A DNA stretch of 64,000 nucleotides from NCBI RefSeq assembly GCF_905475395.1, contig NC_058342.1:35980140-36044139 (forward strand), in the 5' to 3' direction. This document shows, piece by piece, positions 50,255 to 62,455 of the stretch. Origin of the DNA: Chrysoperla carnea (Eukaryota; Arthropoda; Insecta; Neuroptera; Chrysopidae). The notes beneath the pieces are model-generated. The model was given only the letters and a program-made list of their open reading frames with translations, did no database searches and was not told where the DNA came from. The position numbers and the translations under genes were made by a program. How positions within the stretch are numbered: the stretch's first letter is position 1; each line of letters opens with the position of its first letter.

Positions 50255-50497
50255 TGTTGATTTAAATAAATGGATCTATGAAAAAGCATTCGAATGAATT
50301 GGACTATGGACCTGAACATTAACAATAGTTATGATCAACAAAATGGCACCGATATTGTTGTTTTTCTGGTAATGTATGAAAAAAAAAATCACAAATCTTG
50401 GAACAAACAAGAGAAGAATATTTTGATCATTAATTTCTGGCAGTTTATACAACTACTGATAGTAATTAGGGTAGTTGAATCATTTTTATTCCGTAGA

Positions 50498-50760
50498 CAG
50501 AAGCGTAGCTAAGTAATCAAAGACCCTGCTGTTATTTATTTTATACCCCCTGCATACTAATCATGTAACAACGCCATCTACTGAAACCTATCTTAAATAA
50601 TTCAGTGTTGGTAAAGCAGTTAGTTGTTCTTAGAATTGAAACTTGTTGGGAAGTCTTTTGCATTCTTTGTATTCTTTCTTCAGTACGAGGTTTGTTGGTT
50701 AGAGTCCGAGGGACCCTTGAGTTTGGGGGATCGCCTAAGCCTTCGGTAGCTACGCCACTG
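50498..50760. mobile_element. hAT-type MITE, 263 bp, with intact target duplication
   Basis: The ends are CAGAAGCGTAGCTA and, in complement, CAGTGGCGTAGCTA. The 8 bases TCCGTAGA occur directly before the element (50490-50497) and directly after it (50761-50768). An 8-bp duplication and CAGNGGCG-type ends are typical of the hAT superfamily. No coding frame. The perfect duplication suggests a fairly recent insertion. Confidence 0.92.
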
Positions 50761-51714
50761 TCCGTAGAAATATAAAGTTTTTATAGTAATGTTGCTATAT
50801 GACGTCACAAAAAAAAAGTAGGTTAAAAAATTAATTCTTTAATGAAAAAATACAGTCGAATTGAAAACTTCCTTTTTTGAAATCGGTTCACGTAAAAAGG
50901 AGATTATGAAATAGTTTTTAAAGATGTAAGCATTTGTTTTTGTTTTTTTTTTTTTACAAAATTGATATCAGAAAAGTATTTATGTCAAAAAATTTGTGTA
51001 GTTTATGTGGACGTTTTTCATTTGAATTGAATTAAATTTTCCATTTTCCTTCAGATCAATTTTTTCTGTAGATATGTCTTATAAAATAATTATATTGTCA
51101 ACAATATCGAATTATTATAGAAAACATTTATTCTACTAATTCTAAAATCTGTCTAACAACAAATATTTATTCATTTTGATTTTAAAATGAAATTATTCAA
51201 ACCCATTTTTATAATATTGGGAAAAATTCTGGACTTAATGATTGTAATCACTATTGATCGCCATTGCTAAATGTTCTCCCAAAAGGTTTAACATGCTTCC
51301 GTTTCCCAATCGACGGTTCAATCAAATAATTTCAATTTAATTATAAATCAATTAATGGATCAGTTCACAAAACACCAAATCGGTAAAACTTAACTGAACA
51401 GAATAAAAAAAAAAAACGGTGAACGAACCCATTATATAATTAATAAAAAATATATAAACTTAACCTAAAATAAAATTAGGTAATTGAATTATAAAGTGGA
51501 TTAGGATAACTAACACTTATTAGAAACAAAGAAATTGATTATTTTAATGAATTAAATTAAAATATATATTAATTATACTCAATTAAAATACGTATTCGAT
51601 TGTATTTGAGTAGTATTTTATACAGAGTGTTCAAATTTATATGTAGGGTGTATTTAGTATCATGAAAAATTCATTTATTTCTTTGTTAACTCTAGAACTC
51701 CAACCTGGGGTAGC

Positions 51715-51795
51715 AGGCCCGTGCACAAGGGAAGCGTTTTGGGAGTCAAAACCCCTCCCATTGAGAATTTGTTCACATAAATTTTGAATTACTGA
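51715..51795. repeat. Dispersed repeat E, copy 2
   Basis: TGGGAGTCAAAACCCCTCCC and ACATAAATTTTGAATTACT match 30650-30710; the phrase CCCGTGCACAAGGG precedes it. Confidence 0.75.
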
Positions 51796-52548
51796 TTTTA
51801 GAACAATTTTATATGAGCAAAAAAACTCGTGGGGTAAATATTTACCCCCGTTTGACAAAAGGTTTGTAGTTCTAGGGTTAATCATGGACACTTCCTTTAT
51901 GGATTGCGTAAATGAAATTTTGTTTCGAAAAGTTTTGTTAATGAATTCGAAAAATTTGCCATGTTTTAGCCCATGGTACGATTTCTTAAGACTTGGTGAT
52001 CATTGTGACAGCTGAGTGTTTTCCTCATCTTTTCTTGGTTAAAAAGAATTCATGGAAAATCACTCTTTTTCCGCTGCTGTACGCTCTATCCATTTTATTC
52101 GACGTCCATGGTATAAAAGATGAAAATATCATTACGTAACTGCTTTTCATTTGAAGTAAAATTAGATACTATTTTCTTTAGAATTAGAAAAATATGGAAG
52201 AAAAACTTGGAATTTTAATAATTGACGCATGCATGTGTGATTTATGAATAGTTGTTACGTAACATATTTACGACAAACATGATGAAGAGTGGGGGTGTGA
52301 GTAAGTAAAATTGAACAACGGTAGATTCATTTTCGGGTTGATTTCTTTTTTTTTGACGGTATCGGCTTAAAATTGCTAAAGAAAAGATCTCTACCAAAAA
52401 CATGGGAAAAAGGTTTTTAGCTAACTTATCAAAATCTTTTGATTTGTAAGACCTTTTAAAATACACGTCCTTCTCGCTTGAATTTTCAAAGATATAAATG
52501 GCCAAAAATCGGTTCATCAATTAGCCATACAATTTAATTAGTAATTAA

Positions 52549-52752
52549 TTCGTAGTAAACAGAACTAGGAGAACGTTGAACGTTTCGTCATTTATTTATG
52601 ACTTCCTCAGCAACTAAAATTAAATCCAATAATGATTTAACAAATAATTAGGTTATAATTAACACTTGATGATTGTTAAGAAAGTTGTTAGTTGCTGAGA
52701 AAGTCGTAAATAAAAGACGGAACGTCCTGGTCCTTCCTGTTTACTACGAATA
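52549..52752. mobile_element. MITE with inverted ends TTCGTAGTAAACAG
   Basis: The left arm TTCGTAGTAAACAGAACTAG continues to TTTATTTATGACTTCCTCAG and CAACTAA. The right arm is its complement with mismatches (…GTTGCTGAGAAAGTCGTAAA … CTGTTTACTACGAA). About 204 bp, arms about 65 bp. Confidence 0.85.
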
Positions 52753-53224
52753 TTGAAACATACAAATGAATCTTCTAAATCTTAAAAAATAGTACAAAAT
52801 TCAACGACAAAAAAAACTGTTACTTATTTTTTGTAAACTCAATTAATCACAGTATATACAGAGTATTAAAAGAAGTATAAATTTTTCAAAAATTACTCAT
52901 TTTGACTGAGCGAAAAACTGTTTTCGCTTTGTTTGTGTAAGAGATCCTTTTTTGGTCGATTAAAAATATTCAGGTATTTTTTAAAATTACAATTTTCTTT
53001 TTTGTAAACACATTTTTTATTGCACGATAAAAGTGATGTTTGGACATTTTTAAAAAAAATTTGTTTTGGGAGGAATTTCTTCCAAATAATATCATTTGAA
53101 TATAATGGCCAGACTGTCAGAGACTTCAAATTCGAAGACGTTAAGTTTTTCCACAAAATATTTTGAAGAAAGCTCCGGTAAATCGATAGTTAATGAGTGA
53201 GATAGGCAACTATTTCATCTCAAA

Positions 53225-53480
53225 CAAAAGCAGATCCGTGCGCACATGGAGGCCGAATTAAGCCTTCCAAACCTCCTCCCCCATTGACAATCTCTCCACA
53301 TAAATTCGAACTAACAATACAGTTCCATCCATGCATATTATGAGCTCGGTACATTCTTTGATTTTGTCTTTGAGTCGCGAGTACTTCAAACAGAATATCA
53401 GGATCTTGGCGAGGCTATCGAACTGCGCCATATCTGCGATAAATACTCCCCCTTTGGACTCCCCCCTATCCCCCTTTGGA
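53225..53480. repeat. Dispersed repeat E, copy 3
   Basis: TGAGCTCGGTACATTCTTTG, TCTTTGAGTCGCGAGTACTT and CAAACAGAATATCAGGATCT match copy 1 (30710-30780). It is preceded by GATCCGTGCGCACATGG, similar to the entry phrase of copy 2. Confidence 0.75.
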
Positions 53481-55129
53481 TGATTCCAGCGCACGGACTT
53501 GATTAGGTAAACTCATTTTTCGATCACAAATCATGAACCAAAAGGCAATTAATACGCTACTTCGAGGGTTTAAAAATAGAGCTCCGAAAAATGTGCGTAT
53601 AATTAATTTTTGTACTTGATTCTATTTGTAATCCCAAAACGAGTTTCCGGATTTCATGAACACTGAGGAGCTTGAACAAAATCTTTATGGCCTAATATAA
53701 AACAGTGTCTCAAACGAATAACAATTATTTTGATCTTCCAGTAAATTTGACCGTTGTATTACTAGAGGCCATGACAGATCATTCTGAGATTCAGACAAGC
53801 CATATAGCAAATATGAATTAGGTCGATTTCATCCCTAATTTGATCTGATTATGTTTGTTTGGAAATCAAATATAAATATTGGAAACAATTATCAATAATA
53901 TTTTATAATGTAAATATTTAAAGCTTAAAGATTTATTTATTTATATTTTAATAATTTTAAATAGAATATTTAAAAAAAAAATAATTCAAAATCAAAATTA
54001 AAAATACCTTCAAAGTTTTGCATCAATCAAGGCACAAGCGAATTTGTTCAATTTTTTTTTTTTAACTATTTTTTTTTATTTTTTTTATTTTGAGAATAAT
54101 TTATTTTATATATTTTTTTTAAAGGAATATTCGAGAAACTTATTAAAAATAACTTTTATATATATATAATATGTATGTATAAAATTTACAGGGTGTTCCA
54201 TGAAACGAATTTTCTTTTTATACAGTACAAATTATTCTAACTTATCTAACAATCGTTTTTAGTTTCATTGAAATTGGCATAAATACCTTGTTTATTGAAA
54301 CCCCTGTATATTTTTATTTTTTAAATAAAAAAAAAACTTATCCATGTACAGTAAAACCCCTGAATCAATCAGTGAATCAGTGGTTTATGGTCGATATAAA
54401 CCGTTGCGATATTCAGAGGCTCTTTGTAACTCGTAGCTCGTAATTTATTCTTGAACCTATCTATATTCGCAACGTTTTATATGAGGTGTCCCGTAACTAC
54501 TGCATCCAAAGAGCATAAAATTCTTAGCAGAACGAACTTCCTTGCAGTTTTGAATCCGCTGTATCATTAACGAGATGAGTTTCGTTAATTTTCGCTTGTA
54601 ATTTTGAGAATTTATCGATGACCGAGCTTGCTCGGATATTTTTTTTCTGATAAATCGTAGTATTACTACTCGTCAATAGATGTCAGGAAGAGTCATATTT
54701 CTCAGTTTATGTTTCAGTTTTTCCTGAAAACACGGATAAAACGACGTCTCGTCAATGGTAGGTGCAACGGATCCAAAAACTGTAAAGAAACTTTCTTTTA
54801 ACGAATTTTATTCGCTAAATTAATGCGCTTTTCGAATACGATAATTACGGAGCATCTTGTATGACGTAATGAAGTATGAAAATGCGTTTCTTGCATGGAT
54901 AAAAATTGATAAAAAATAAATTTTTAAAAAAATCAATAAAATTTTGAACGAAATATTAAAAAAAAAAAATTTTTTTTGGTTCCAAGACACGTTTTGAGAG
55001 ATTCCTTTCAGAATTTTAAAACATTTAGTGTGGATAGGTGGTTTATAGTTGTTTTTCTTTTTAAGGCGCATTATGTTGGTAAAAATGGTAAATAAAAAGT
55101 TGCTAAATGGGTATATTGGTATAAAAAAA

Positions 55130-58100
55130 TCACGTGTCACCACTTCCACCGGAAATGCTTCGTGGTGGTTTAGGAATTGAATCATTTGTTTCACCATCAC
55201 AAATATATTTTCCTAAAAAAAATTTAATACGAAAATTATAATAGTTTTTCAGTATTCAAGTACAGTCAACTCTTTTTTTACACGGTAAATACATTTTTGG
55301 TGGATTTTTTTACAAGTCAAAAAGCCCCTGTACACTAAATTTCATGAAAATCATTGTGGCCGTTTCCGAGATTTCTGATTTCCTTAGAACCGTGTAACAA
55401 AAAAGAGTTGGAAAAATTTAATACGAAAAAAAATTGAATATTACCAGAAACAAAGCGTCGTTTAACTAACGAAACTCGATAACCAGGTCCAATTAATTCG
55501 AATTCTACACCCGATAATGTAGTACCTTCACAATTAAATTGTGCTGATATTGTTGATTGGGCACTAGGTCCTTTCTCCAATTCAAATCGTGCTCGAATTG
55601 AACCTACACCATTATTTTCTGAATGTTGCGATAATTCTGTGAAATTCCATTGAACACATCGATTCGTTGGAGTTGTAGAATCTGCGAGCCTACAATTTGA
55701 AAAAAAAAAAAATTTAACAAATGTCAATCTAGCGAATTCTGATTTTTGTGTACAAACCATTGTCCAACGGGTTTTGATTGCATATTTTTAACAGCGTCAT
55801 CAATTGGTACTGCAACCTTCACGTTGAGTAATGGAGATGGCGTACTCATCGCATGTGAATTATATTTATAATCAATTTTTAAATCGGTATGTGCTTTTTC
55901 ACATTTCCAATACGCGACTAATTGAAATGGACACGATTGTGCTCCTTGCTTAGCTTTTACCTAGAAAATATTAAGAAAAACAATTGTTAATGATAGATAT
56001 ACAAATGAAAATAGTACAAGCACCAAGTCAATTTTAGATTTGGTGTGTTAGATAAGCTGTAGTTACAAACTTGGGACTAAACTTAGTATACCTTGATATA
56101 TTTTATATACATGGTATAAAAATCCAGCTTTTTATTTAAAAATGTGTTGGTACTAGTACTTGGAGCTCGTACATCCTTAAGAAGAGTAATAAAATTTACC
56201 TGGTATTTAACAATATCTACATTAAAATATGAGGCCGTTGAATTTTGTTCGGCTTGTCTTTTTAATAGTCCGTTTAATGCAGGCATTATAAAATCTAGAA
56301 CCATTATTTCTGATGTACTTTGAGTTGTATCTCTGTAATAAAATTATTTATTATCGACTAATTTTAATTAATTCATTTTAAACGATTATATAAATGAACC
56401 TCCCACATCTAAGTGTCTCTGTATTGGTGAAATAATTTGATAAATATGTAAAATTTCCTTGAACATTCAGTAGGTTCTTGTAATTACATTAAATAATTGT
56501 ACTTACATAGTAACTAATTGTTTATTTGGAACAATACTATCTAAACGATTTACATTTCGCAATTTAAAAACTAATTTTGCTGGGCTCGGATTATTTGCTA
56601 AAACTGCCACAATACCAGCTGGAAATGATAACATCATATCACCAGACATTTTAACTTGACACCTTAAACAAAACAAAAAAAAAAACCAAATTTATTAAAA
56701 AAATGAATCAATTAAAACAATATTCGAGATGTTTTCGAATTAATCGAAACTTACATTGTTTCATTAGCACCACGAAAATACGAATGTACAATTTCATGAA
56801 ACGCAACAGCTATAGGAATTGTGTCAGTCATGCCAATTGTTAATGGTGACGGTCCTCTGGATGCACCTACAGATACACCAGCCGCTCGGAATTCTAAACT
56901 TCCAACACTTTCTGCGCGACACATCGAGTTCGGACTCATATGTCCGCGTGGTGATACACCCTGTAAAAATTAAATTTATCAGACGACGACTTGACATCTG
57001 TTTACCGAGTACCGATTAAAAGAGCAATAATGCACTTTTTAAAGATTAATTAACCTCCAGACAGGTTATAAAAACAAACAATTGATTGAGTAAGTTGTTG
57101 AAATACCCTGTATAGACACGTTTGTTTTATATAATAAACTTACATCAGATCTTCTAGATGGAGGTCGTGGCAACGCAATAGAACTAGTTGGAGTAGGTGT
57201 CTGCCGTGACGATACTTTTGTTAAAGTTGCAGACGGTTGCATTTCACCAACCTCATTGAATAAATCCCCTAAATCAGCATACCGTGAATTACTGGATAAT
57301 GTTGGACTGTTGACTGATTGACTGGTCGTTGACGGTTGAGTTGGACTTTGTAGTATGGGTGGACTCTGTAACGGTGCATATGGATGACCACTGGTCGGTG
57401 TTGATGCATTCGACGCAGCTGGACTTTGGAATAAGTTTAAACCTAACAGATCATTATTTTTAACAACGCATAATTGTTGTGAAACTGATTGCGAACGTTT
57501 CATACTAATATCATGAATGTCAACGCTTGAACCACCTTTACCCTACAAATTCAATAAATAATATTAAAGTTAAATACAGGGGAACATACAAAGATCAAGA
57601 TAAGAATAGTGCAGTAGTACTTACTGTTGTTCCAACTGAAAGAGACAGAGTTTCAACGGTCGCTCGTAATTCATCAACACTGGCTGAAATTGGAGCATTC
57701 CCATTGCTTAACGGTTTGATTTCCACATGAATTTTACGCTCCCTTTCGTCATCTAAAATGTATTTTAAAATTTATTTAATAATTTACACAAAATTCGGGT
57801 TCAGTAGTCTATCAGCACTTCAAGTTCGGGCATACTATCTTGATAGATTACTAGGAAAACCAGATTAGCGAAAGGCGTACTCCTGTACAAACTTAAAGGA
57901 AGCGATCAACCACTTCCTGCTGAATGGTAGGTACACTCGATTCTGGTACACTTGGTGGATAAACTCAAGGTACACTTGGTAGATAAACTACCGCTTTATC
58001 CACCAAGCTCGTCTCGGCGTCGTTTCATTAAATGGAACACGACGATTCGGGAACAGGAAAGATTTGGGAACGTTGTCGACCACGAAAAGCTACAGAGCCC

Positions 58101-61100
58101 TGACTGGTTCAGAACTATGGGGTCTCAAAGTCTTTGGGAATAGTAGCCAAGTTTACGCAGATCATGTAACGACACCAGTATTATCAAATCTATATCGTTA
58201 CCTGTATCCGAATCAGAACTGGAATAAAAACTTTCTTTGTTTGGTTGCCAAAGTTCTGTAACATTAGGTTGAGCACAAAATCCTTCTTCATCCTTTTCTG
58301 GAGTTTTTGAATCGCTACTAGCCTCTGGTCCTTTTGTATTTTCATCTTTATCTATACTTCTACAAAAATATAAAAGACGTTAATTCAATGTAAAAAATTC
58401 TTCCACAAATAATTCCACTTACACTTCCGTCGATTCCTCTTTTCCCGTTGGATTTTCACTCAGCTTCTTTTTCACTTTTTTGAATTTCGCTTTATCACGC
58501 CGGGAGCGTAAAAACCCTAAAATTCGTTGATTTATTATTTGAAACAAAATTGAAATTAAAAATAATTGATTAATATCATTTCGTATCATTCAAAAATTAA
58601 AAATATAGAAAATTGCTTTTTCTTCATGCAAAATTGATTTTTCATTCAGTTTTTCCGAATACAAAATGATTTTGAATCATGCGTTTTTACCGTTATAGAT
58701 TTCAAAATAATTATTATTCAATTTTTCTTTTTTAAACCGTCTTAAACACACTGTCACAGTGGTGATTTTCATACAGGGTGTCCATTCTCACTGTACGTAT
58801 TACTTAGAACTCTTGAAGAAAATTTATTTAAAAATACATCGAATTTGGAGACTTACAGATAAGTTTTCAAATATCAAAAATAGAGAAGCTTTTTAGGAGC
58901 TTAAACAAGGACTACTCTCTTTTAAGGGACAAACTCGAACTCATCTTCATTTTGAGAAAAATGTTTATAACGGTTTAAAAATGAATCGAATTTTGTTAAT
59001 TGTACAAAATAACCTAAAATTACGTAACAAATCGAATTTTGTACAATTAACCAAAAAATAATTTTCTTTTGAATATATAGAAACAAAAATTTTTTAATCA
59101 CAAACAAAAAAAAAGAAAAATGAAAAAATTCAAAAAATTAAAAGCTTTTGAAGCGTAGAAATAAAATGGTTAACAAAAATAGAAAAAAATAAATAAAAAC
59201 AAATGATTCACACTACTTTGGACATGCAATAAATGTAAAATTTAAAAAAAAAAAATTAAACATGCCAAAAAAATGGCGAGTCAAAATTACTAACAGTAAA
59301 CATAAATCAAAATTATTATTCATTTTTATGATAAAAAGTTAATTTTCCAAAAATTGTTTTATTTTTTACCTAAAAACATTACTTCCAAGAGTGTATTCTA
59401 ATTTAAGAGAACAAAGAATTCGGAATTTCATCCAGTTTACTTTCGTCTTATTCAATTGATCCGATCCTAGGCAAAACTAGATTTCCCGTACCTAAATTTG
59501 TAATTACGCCTCGAATTAAGTGACGGTATAGGTTTCTATCGAAGTTAAAACTCGGTTTCTATAGGTTTCTATCGAAGTTAGAAGGGGTAATTAAGAATTT
59601 TTCATATTTTTTTTATTTAGATCACTACAAGGGCTGGAATCGTGTCCAATGGCCTGTAATTCGAAGAATTTATTATATTTTTTATACAACTTTCATTTTG
59701 AATAATTAAAAGGCTTCTAAGACCAAAATTTCCACTTAATCTACCTGGAACTCCTAGGTCAAAAATTTGTCTACTTCCTTTTCTTTTATTTCTCCATCTT
59801 TTTTTAAAGACTTCGTAAATCAAGTTGGAGTTCCTCGTACGGGATCTTTTTGCTTTTGCTACTCTTAGGTAAGGTTAGGTTAGATTGGCTGTCCTGGATG
59901 GGACACACTTAGACCATAGAATCCGTTGTGATACCGAAAAAGGGTCGGCCCATCCTCGAACACTACTCCATGAACCATTTGGAGCTGTTTAAGAACAGCA
60001 GGAGAGCTTTGACGTCGACGGACTTTTGAGGCTCAAGAGAGGCTGGCTCAAGTAAGTTCATCTCTTCATGGCAAAAACTGGGCAGTGACAGAGAAGATGA
60101 GACATTGTCTTCTCCTCCTCACCACTGTCACAACTCCTGGAATAGTCGTGATACACTGCCAGGCCCTGGCGTTCAGCTTGCCTGACGCCCAACCAGTGAC
60201 TGCTACTCTAACTGCATGATAATCCACACACTGCGACTGATTCTGTTAGAGGAGTTTGGGGACAATTACTTCTAAAACGGATCAATTGAAAAAGCAAAAA
60301 TAAACCTGTTGACCGTTTTTCTTTGTGAAGAAATACCAATCTAAGTTACAAACAAAACAATTAAAAATAAAATAAAAGTAATTTGAAAAGATTTTAACAA
60401 AAAAACAAAACAAAAGTTTACATCAATAATGCCAAAATAAAAAAAACAAAAATCTTGTTCACACAACTGAATTCAGAATTGTGAAGTTTGTGGTTAATAA
60501 AAAATTTTCATGTAGAAGGGTATGTGCACTGAAAAATAAAATGTGTATATTTTTGTTCAAAAAACGTAATTTTCTCATTAAAATTTGTTTCCAAAATAAA
60601 GTAACTTGTTACTAAAATTAAAAATACGAATAAAAGCAAAAAAGGTTTTTGAAATTCGATTCAATTAAATTAATAATAATATAAATTTTTAAGTCGGTCT
60701 TGGTAGTCACAATAAGCTTTTTTTGGTCAATTGGTCAGAGCGTGGAGAGCGTGGAGCGATACATCAAGTTGACAACATAACAAAAAATAGATAATTAAAA
60801 CATAAATATATATCCATCACCATTTTTCTTTCAACATATTTCCCTGTCACCAATTATCATGCAAAATTTGTATTTCATTTCTAAGGTTCTTAATAAGATT
60901 CCCATACACAAAGTAAATATCAAAATTCTTCAATTTTCAAAACTAGTCTAGTTTTGTAATAACCCACATTCGAGGTGGGGGGGGGGGCGATCTTTTAGAA
61001 AGACGATGTCTCAGTGTCTCCTAAATAATTTCATTCATTTTAGCAATTTCATTCAAGAACAAGAACGGATCAAATTTAATTGTTATAAAAAAAATCGAAT

Positions 61101-62008
61101 TTTTTAACTTTATGACGTCATCAGAATCCAAAAATTTATTTTTGCTCTATCACATTCAAATTTTATCCAATTTTGATAAACCAAGTATGTAATTCTACTA
61201 AATTTGGGTCATATTTTTCAAATTTTTCATCAATATTCACCTAGCTCTAATAGGTTTCAAGAACCTGGAGTCCTGGTTCAGAAATTAAGCACATTAGTGA
61301 TAGATAGCGAAAAACTGGCATCACAACTGAAAAGAATGACCCAATATTAGTGGGTTTCAAAAAAAATTCCAATAAGATCGGATCAAATTTGCCTGTGTTA
61401 TCAAAAAAATCGAATTTTTTAACTTTATGACGTCATCAGAATCCAAAAATTTAATTTTGCTCTATCACATTTAAATTTTATCCAATTTTGATAAACCAAG
61501 TATGTAATTCTACTAAATTTGGGTCATACTTTTCAAATTTGTGATCAAAATAAACCTACCCGTAATAGGTTTCAAGAATATGGAGTCTTGAAGATGAATT
61601 CAAAGACACTGTGACGAAAGAACAAAGGGAAAATACTTTTTGCCTCATAATGCCTAAAATGAAAATGCCCAGCTTGCTCTAAATTGTTATTTTCGAATAA
61701 ACTCAAAAATTACAATATATGAATAAAAAAATTGTATTCCGACATTTTGTATTTACTTTGTGATAACTTGGATGGAAAAAAAAAGTGGTTTTGCAAAAAA
61801 ATTTGGTAGAAAATAAATTGATTCTAGAACGAAATTAGAAACTTAAACAAAAATAAAACAAAAAATTTAGAATTATTTAGAATATTAAATTAGAATGGGA
61901 CTTAATTACACTTAGATCTTCGCAGCGACTTAGACAATGTTGAGGTATCTGACACACTATCTTTAGTGGCGGAAGGGCTCGAAGGCACTGAGGAACACTC
62001 TCTACCGC
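55130..62008 (-). CDS. Fcho: FCHO-type endocytic adaptor (muniscin), C-terminal two thirds
   Basis: Eleven minus-strand exons with matching phases: 62008-61910, 58516-58423, 58359-58202, 57752-57625, 57542-57144, 56960-56755, 56662-56507, 56332-56200, 55960-55758, 55689-55445, 55212-55130 (TGA); about 633 residues. Order: Ser-rich segment ending [23 protein letters not shown]; acidic linker with [12 protein letters not shown] and [11 protein letters not shown] (hallmark of the FCHO/SGIP1 linker) and [14 protein letters not shown]; a Ser/Thr/Pro region with a DLLGLN-like motif; then the mu-homology domain from [20 protein letters not shown] through [20 protein letters not shown] and [20 protein letters not shown] to [19 protein letters not shown] proteins bend membrane with an N-terminal F-BAR domain and nucleate clathrin-coated pits by binding Eps15, intersectin and AP-2. 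The F-BAR exons are not seen and presumably lie beyond 64000. SGIP1 lacks an F-BAR, so missing exons leave a small chance of that alternative. Confidence 0.93.
55320..55380 (+). repeat. Repeat C fragment in FCHO intron
   Basis: AAGCCCCTGTACACTAAATT, TCATGAAAATCATTGTGGCC and GTTTCCGAGATT match 18140-18195. Confidence 0.75.
56052..56122 (+). repeat. Family A right-end fragment in FCHO intron
   Basis: TAGTTACAAACTTGGGACTA through CTTGATATATTTTATATACA to TGGTATAAAAA, between FCHO exons ending 56200 and starting 55960. Confidence 0.85.
57068..57122 (+). repeat. Family A left-end fragment in FCHO intron
   Basis: AAAACAAACAATTGATTGAG, TAAGTTGTTGAAATACCCTG and TATAGACACG match the left block at 11290-11345. 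Confidence 0.8.
59870..60250 (-). pseudogene. Non-LTR retrotransposon ORF2 C-terminal fragment
   Basis: On the minus strand one frame reads [20 protein letters not shown] (about 60140-60075). The pattern Cys, acidic cluster, then HLLCHCP is typical of the zinc-knuckle at the C-terminus of I/R1-type LINE ORF2 proteins, where EETVEHxLCxCP is usual. A stop follows soon after, and the remaining phrase encoding [12 protein letters not shown] sits in another frame, so it is decayed. A relic of the same tail lies at 36060-36260. Confidence 0.65.
61066..61590 (+). repeat. 316-bp satellite, second block (about 1.7 units)
   Basis: GACGTCATC landmarks at about 61113 and 61429 give the same 316-base spacing and internal phrases as 2812-4083, in the same orientation, 57 kb away inside an FCHO intron. 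Confidence 0.93.
61910..62008 (-). CDS. Fcho: Inferred FCHO linker exon
   Basis: A 99-nt exon with acceptor GCTTACAG and donor AAGT|GTAATT. In the only frame that joins the next exon (58516-58423) it encodes [32 protein letters not shown], and the junction codon becomes Trp, giving [11 protein letters not shown]. Phase agreement and composition support it. It is the most 5' exon seen; the partner exon upstream was not found within the last 2 kb. Confidence 0.72.
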
Positions 62009-62205
62009 CTGTAAGCATATCAAATATTCTTAAACCTACCCTAAATCTATGCAATAAAATTTTCAATTTTGCTCCCCCCTCCTAGCTCAACTTAGCTTAT
62101 TCTAAATACATACTTCAATTACAATCTATTTATCATCAGTACAGAATATGTTCAGATCCGAAACCGTGGATCCATCAATCCTGGAAGAAATCCCGACAAA
62201 AAAGC

Positions 62206-62385
62206 TGTAGGCCAAGAACAGATATAATAAGGACATGAAACCTCGCCCGTGCTTGAATTTAAAGCGAGTATCTGGCGTTGCGTACTTTTTACTGCGCATC
62301 AGGCTGCCTTTCTCTCGAACCAGAGAAAAAAGACAGCTTGCTTCCCTCTCGAGTTACATGTCCTTATATATGTTCTTGCTGTAGA
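62206..62385. mobile_element. Fold-back element, ~180 bp
   Basis: GTAGGCCAAGAACAGATATA plus ATAAGGACATG on the left pairs with CATGTCCTTATATATGTTCT plus TGCTGTAGAC on the right. Arms about 34 bp with mismatches; no coding role. Confidence 0.7.
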
Positions 62386-62397
62386 CTTTCTGCTATA

Positions 62398-62455
62398 GCT
62401 TCATCTGATCAAAATAGCATCTATTATCCGGAGACGTCTCGCCTTCGGATAACAG
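62398..62455 (+). repeat. Dispersed repeat D with stem-loop, copy 2
   Basis: TTATCCGGAG and CTTCGGATAA form a short stem around ACGTCTCGC. The surrounding phrases match 19770-19830. Confidence 0.6.

Larger units (their letters stand above)
46105..55129. other. Gene-poor intergenic region between Kat60 and FCHO
   Basis: Nine kilobases with no recognisable gene between convergent Kat60 and FCHO 3' ends. It is an accumulation site of short DNA transposons (48526-48776, 48840-49345, 49843-50254, 50498-50760, 52549-52752) and repeat E copies. Open frames at 52242-52520 and 52893-53156 (minus) encode Lys/Asn/Phe-rich products without a recognised motif. Confidence 0.65.
58517..61909 (-). other. 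FCHO 3.4-kb intron
   Basis: Contains a LINE ORF2 fragment (59870-60250), the second satellite block (61066-61590) and AT-rich DNA; no further exon was recognised. Confidence 0.65.

Noticed and set aside
52242-53156. Minus-strand frames of 92 and 87 codons as small genes
   Set aside because: Lys/Asn/Phe-rich composition expected from AT-rich DNA, no homology signal I recognise and no splice or promoter support.
58064-58261. Plus-strand frames at 57952-58261
   Set aside because: They overlap the FCHO exon 58202-58359 in antisense and intron sequence; no motif is seen.
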